Of a stretch of DNA of 7,580 bases, positions 5,698 through 7,580 are shown in pieces. Numbering within the stretch: position 1 is the stretch's first letter; each line of letters opens with the position of its first letter. The translations under genes and the position numbers were made by a program. The notes below the pieces were generated by a model. The model searched no databases and was not told the origin of the DNA. It was given only the letters and a program-made list of their open reading frames with translations. The stretch is from an uncultured Coriobacteriaceae bacterium (GTDB lineage: Bacteria > Actinomycetota > Coriobacteriia > Coriobacteriales > Eggerthellaceae): the NCBI GenBank assembly GCA_902796815.1, contig CADBQL010000014.1, forward strand, positions 1-7,580, in the 5' to 3' direction.

Positions 5698-5703
5698 TAC
5701 AAT
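5698..5703 (+). promoter_or_regulatory. Possible -10 box for a leaderless methyltransferase transcript
   Basis: TACAAT fits the -10 pattern and ends 6 nt before the A of ATG 5710, so transcription starting at the usual distance would begin at the start codon itself. No Shine-Dalgarno sequence precedes that ATG, which fits leaderless translation, a common mode in actinobacteria. There is no clear -35 box; repeat copy 2 occupies that region. Confidence 0.4.
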
Positions 5704-5709
5704 GGACGC

Positions 5710-6540
5710 ATGAACCTCGTCGAAATCACAACCATCCAGGACGTACGGCTTGATGCGTACGCGCGGCTGACTGATTTGCAGCTCCGTAGTCGCATCGAGC
5801 CAGAAAACGCCCTGTTCATTGCCGAATCTGCAGAAGTCATCGAGCGTGCGCTCGATGGCGGCATGCAACCGATTTCGATGCTCACATCTTGGAAATTTTT
5901 GCCTTCGCTCGAAGTGGTTCTCCAAAAGCTCGAGGTCGCTGCGCCTGATGCGCCCGTGTTTGTGGCGGCTGACGAGGAGCTGAAGACGCTCACAGGGTTC
6001 GAGCTCACACGCGGTGCGCTTGCCGCGTTTCGCCGTCCCCCTGAGCGGACTGCTGCTGAGGTCATACGCGATGCGCGTCTGGTTGCGGTGCTCGAAGATA
6101 TCCGCAATCACACGAACGTCGGGGCTATCTTTCGTTCGGCAGCGGCAATCGGGGCCGATGCGGTTCTCGTTTCGCCGGCGTGCTACGATCCGCTGTACCG
6201 CCGCGCCGTCCGCGTGTCGATGGGAACGGTGTTTCAGGTACCGTGGGCTCGTATAGGCACGAATCCGCACGACTGGTCAAGCGACGGAATTCCGCTTATG
6301 CACGAGCTGGGCTTTGCGGTTGCGGCGATGGCGCTTTCTGACGAGTCTATTCCGATTGACGATCCGCAGCTCAAGGCGTGCGAAAGGATAGCGCTCGTCT
6401 TTGGCTCCGAAGGCCCGGGGCTTTCGCCGCCAACAATTGAGCGATGCGACTACACGGTTCGCATCCCCATGCAGCACGGAGTCGACTCCCTCAACGTCGC
6501 CGCGAGCAGCGCCGTTGCCTTCTGGGAGTTGCGCCGCTAA
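5710..6540 (+). CDS. SPOUT-class RNA methyltransferase (TrmH/SpoU family)
   Basis: This 276-residue protein has the three SpoU/TrmH motifs: N-H-T-N-V-G-A-I-F-R-S (133-143) with the conserved Asn and Arg, L-V-F-G-S-E-G-P-G-L-S (229-239), and I-P-M-Q-H-G-V-D-S-L-N-V-A-A-S (252-266). The last two form the knotted S-adenosylmethionine site. An N-terminal substrate-recognition region (about 11-110) includes the family-like N-A-L-F-I-A-E-S (33-40). These enzymes methylate the ribose 2'-OH of tRNA or rRNA; which RNA and position cannot be told from sequence. The frame is open from an ATG at 5686 that overlaps repeat copy 2 and has no ribosome binding site. I prefer ATG 5710 because of the -10 box spacing, although it also lacks a ribosome binding site. 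The stop lies 18 bp before a possible GTG start of mazG, so the two may be cotranscribed. Confidence 0.92.
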   Translation: MNLVEITTIQDVRLDAYARLTDLQLRSRIEPENALFIAESAEVIERALDGGMQPISMLTSWKFLPSLEVVLQKLEVAAPDAPVFVAADEELKTLTGFELTRGALAAFRRPPERTAAEVIRDARLVAVLEDIRNHTNVGAIFRSAAAIGADAVLVSPACYDPLYRRAVRVSMGTVFQVPWARIGTNPHDWSSDGIPLMHELGFAVAAMALSDESIPIDDPQLKACERIALVFGSEGPGLSPPTIERCDYTVRIPMQHGVDSLNVAASSAVAFWELRR

Positions 6541-6547
6541 CAGGGAT

Positions 6548-6553
6548 GGGAGG
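6548..6553 (+). promoter_or_regulatory. mazG: Strong ribosome binding site before an upstream GTG start of mazG
   Basis: GGGAGG ends 5 nt before GTG 6559, which is in frame with mazG. Translation from here would add 24 residues and translate repeat copy 3. By ribosome binding site strength this beats the downstream candidate; by protein family fit it does not. Confidence 0.45.
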
Positions 6554-6582
6554 TCTCTGTGTTGCGAATAATGACCAAAACG

Positions 6583-6613
6583 CTTAATGACAAAAAACCC
6601 GACTTTATGTCAT
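6583..6613 (-). repeat. Repeat copy 3, upstream of or inside the mazG start
   Basis: 31 bases match positions 5657-5687 of copy 2 in the same orientation with a single difference (A for G at 6586). The similarity stops sharply after TGTCAT (6613), just before the AAAGGA ribosome binding site. No inverted partner copy is present near it. Confidence 0.9.
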
Positions 6614-6616
6614 ATG

Positions 6617-6622
6617 AAAGGA
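6617..6622 (+). promoter_or_regulatory. mazG: Ribosome binding site for the preferred mazG start at 6631
   Basis: AAAGGA lies 8 nt before ATG 6631. A protein starting there has only about 15 residues before the first family-conserved positions, as expected for MazG. Confidence 0.6.
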
Positions 6623-6630
6623 ACGCGCAA

Positions 6631-7521
6631 ATGACCCAAGACATGTTCCATGAAGATGTTTGCGAGCATCCAGCTTTCGACAAGTTCGTCGCGACCGTCG
6701 CGAAGCTGCGTTCGCCCGAAGGGGGTTGCTCGTGGAATCGCGCGCAGACGCATGAATCGCTCGCTGACTACCTGGTCGAAGAGGCTTACGAAACGTACGA
6801 TGCGATCGAGTTGGGTGATGCCGATCATCTGCGCGAGGAGCTCGGGGACGTGTTGCTGCAGGTCGTGCTCCAGAGTCAGGTCGCCGCGGACGCGGGCGAG
6901 TTCACGATTGACGATGTGTGCGCCGGCATCGACGCGAAGATGATCCGCCGCCATCCGCATGTGTTTGCGGGGGTGAAAGCCACGAACGCCAACGAGGTTG
7001 CCGAGCTCTGGGAACAGGTAAAGCTTGCAGAAAAGACCGCAGCCGCTTCGAGCGCGGCTGATTCTGACGTGCGCAAGGGCCTGCTCGATTCGGTGCCCAG
7101 GCATTTTCCCGCCCTGCTTGAGGCCCAGAAGATTTCGCGTTCGGCGGTAGCCGCGGGTTTCGAGTGGGAAACGCTCGATGATGTGTGGGAAAAGGTTGCC
7201 GAGGAGCGCGCCGAACTCGAGGCTGCTTACACTGCGGCCCCAAAGACGCCTGATGGCAAGGTGCTCATGCCCGATACGGGAGACTCCGATCCGCTCGTTC
7301 ACGCCGCCGAGCTGGAGTTTGGCGACTTGCTCTTTGCGCTCGTCAACGTTGCGCGCAAGATGGGTATTGATGCCGAGAGCGCGCTTCGGGCTTCGAATGC
7401 GAAGTTTCGAAAGCGGTTTGCGCAGATGGAAAAGGGGGCATGGGCGCAAGGCCGTACAGTCGAAGACCTTTCGCTCGATGAGATGGAAGCCCTCTGGCAA
7501 CAAGCCAAGCTTGCCGAGTAA
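6631..7521 (+). CDS. mazG: MazG nucleoside triphosphate pyrophosphohydrolase, two-domain
   Basis: This 296-residue cytoplasmic enzyme belongs to the MazG family, which hydrolyses (d)NTPs to NMP and pyrophosphate, clearing unusual nucleotides and lowering ppGpp in some species. It keeps both tandem MazG domains. The first has L-R-S-P-E-G-G-C-S-W-N-R-A-Q-T-H (26-41), E-E-A-Y-E (50-54) and E-L-G-D (70-73), then R-R-H-P-H-V-F (106-112). The second has E-E-R-A-E (191-195) and E-F-G-D (229-232), then F-A-L-V-N-V-A-R (235-242). Both sets of Mg2+-binding acidic residues (E-E-x-x-E and E-x-x-D) are intact. The family's C-P-W-D is C-S-W-N here, and an insertion of about 25 residues (about 200-224) splits the second domain's acidic motifs. 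Start choice is open: ATG 6631 (AAAGGA) fits the family, but GTG 6559 has a stronger ribosome binding site and would add a 24-residue extension encoded partly by repeat copy 3. Confidence 0.93.
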   Translation: MTQDMFHEDVCEHPAFDKFVATVAKLRSPEGGCSWNRAQTHESLADYLVEEAYETYDAIELGDADHLREELGDVLLQVVLQSQVAADAGEFTIDDVCAGIDAKMIRRHPHVFAGVKATNANEVAELWEQVKLAEKTAAASSAADSDVRKGLLDSVPRHFPALLEAQKISRSAVAAGFEWETLDDVWEKVAEERAELEAAYTAAPKTPDGKVLMPDTGDSDPLVHAAELEFGDLLFALVNVARKMGIDAESALRASNAKFRKRFAQMEKGAWAQGRTVEDLSLDEMEALWQQAKLAE

Positions 7522-7552
7522 GCACGAGCCGCGCTGGCGAACGGTTCGTGCT
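7521..7552 (+). other. Hairpin just after mazG, no T-run
   Basis: AGCACGAGCC (7521-7530) pairs with GGTTCGTGCT (7543-7552): 10 bp with one G-T pair and a 12-nt loop, starting on the last base of the mazG stop codon. The bases after it contain no T-run, so it is not a standard intrinsic terminator. It may be an mRNA 3' structure or a processing site. The remaining bases to 7580 include an ATG at 7558 with no ribosome binding site, too little to call a gene. Confidence 0.35.
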
Positions 7553-7580
7553 CCCGATGAGTCGCGCCCCAGGGGCAAAA

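Noticed and set aside
5493..6613. Repeats considered as a CRISPR array
   Set aside because: Copies are in mixed orientation, irregularly spaced (0, 114 and about 890 bp) and separated by a whole gene; there is no series of similar-length spacers and no cas gene.
6610..7578. 322-codon open frame on the minus strand opposite mazG
   Set aside because: It mirrors the codon structure of mazG, has no family motif, and the sense frame has both MazG domains intact.
7558..7580. ATG at 7558 considered as the start of the next gene
   Set aside because: Only seven full codons before the window ends, no ribosome binding site, and no recognisable N-terminus.

Overview
This 7.6 kb chromosomal window comes from a GC-rich, probably anaerobic bacterium. 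My best guess is an actinobacterium of the Coriobacteriia (Eggerthella/Slackia-like). The grounds are the high-GC codon usage, a Na+-translocating decarboxylase operon with separate carboxyltransferase and biotin-carrier genes, and a possibly leaderless gene start. This placement is inference from gene content; no database search was possible.

Layout. Positions 1-83 (minus strand) hold the first 27 codons of apt (adenine phosphoribosyltransferase), diverging from a short peptide-deformylase-family gene (199-618) whose catalytic glutamate is replaced by methionine. A strong intrinsic terminator (641-687) closes that gene. A promoter (about 751-778) then starts a four-gene operon, 822-4230: carboxyltransferase subunit, small membrane gamma subunit, biotin carrier protein and the multi-spanning beta subunit. 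Together they form a membrane decarboxylase, most likely for oxaloacetate, that exports Na+ as it releases CO2. All catalytic and ion-path residues I can place are present. A second strong terminator (4265-4300) ends the operon. A promoter with a perfect TATAAT precedes a polyprenyl diphosphate synthase (4440-5492). It is followed by a SPOUT-class (TrmH/SpoU-like) RNA methyltransferase (5710-6540) and a two-domain MazG nucleotide pyrophosphohydrolase (about 6631-7521). The last 59 bases hold a hairpin and no clear gene.

The genes are ordinary housekeeping and energy genes. The unexplained part is a small family of near-identical repeats around the methyltransferase gene. The core is a 27-bp imperfect palindrome with ends ATGACA and TGTCAT. 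A perfect 33-bp inverted pair (5510-5542 and 5657-5689) encloses 114 bp of G-rich non-coding DNA. A tandem partial copy lies at 5493-5509, directly after the synthase stop codon. A third nearly full copy (6583-6613) lies just upstream of, or in frame within, the start of mazG. Two of the three full copies end about 20 nt before a start codon, in the same orientation. The family could be a dispersed intergenic element (REP/MITE-like) or a set of operator sites for an unknown dimeric regulator; the window alone cannot decide between these.
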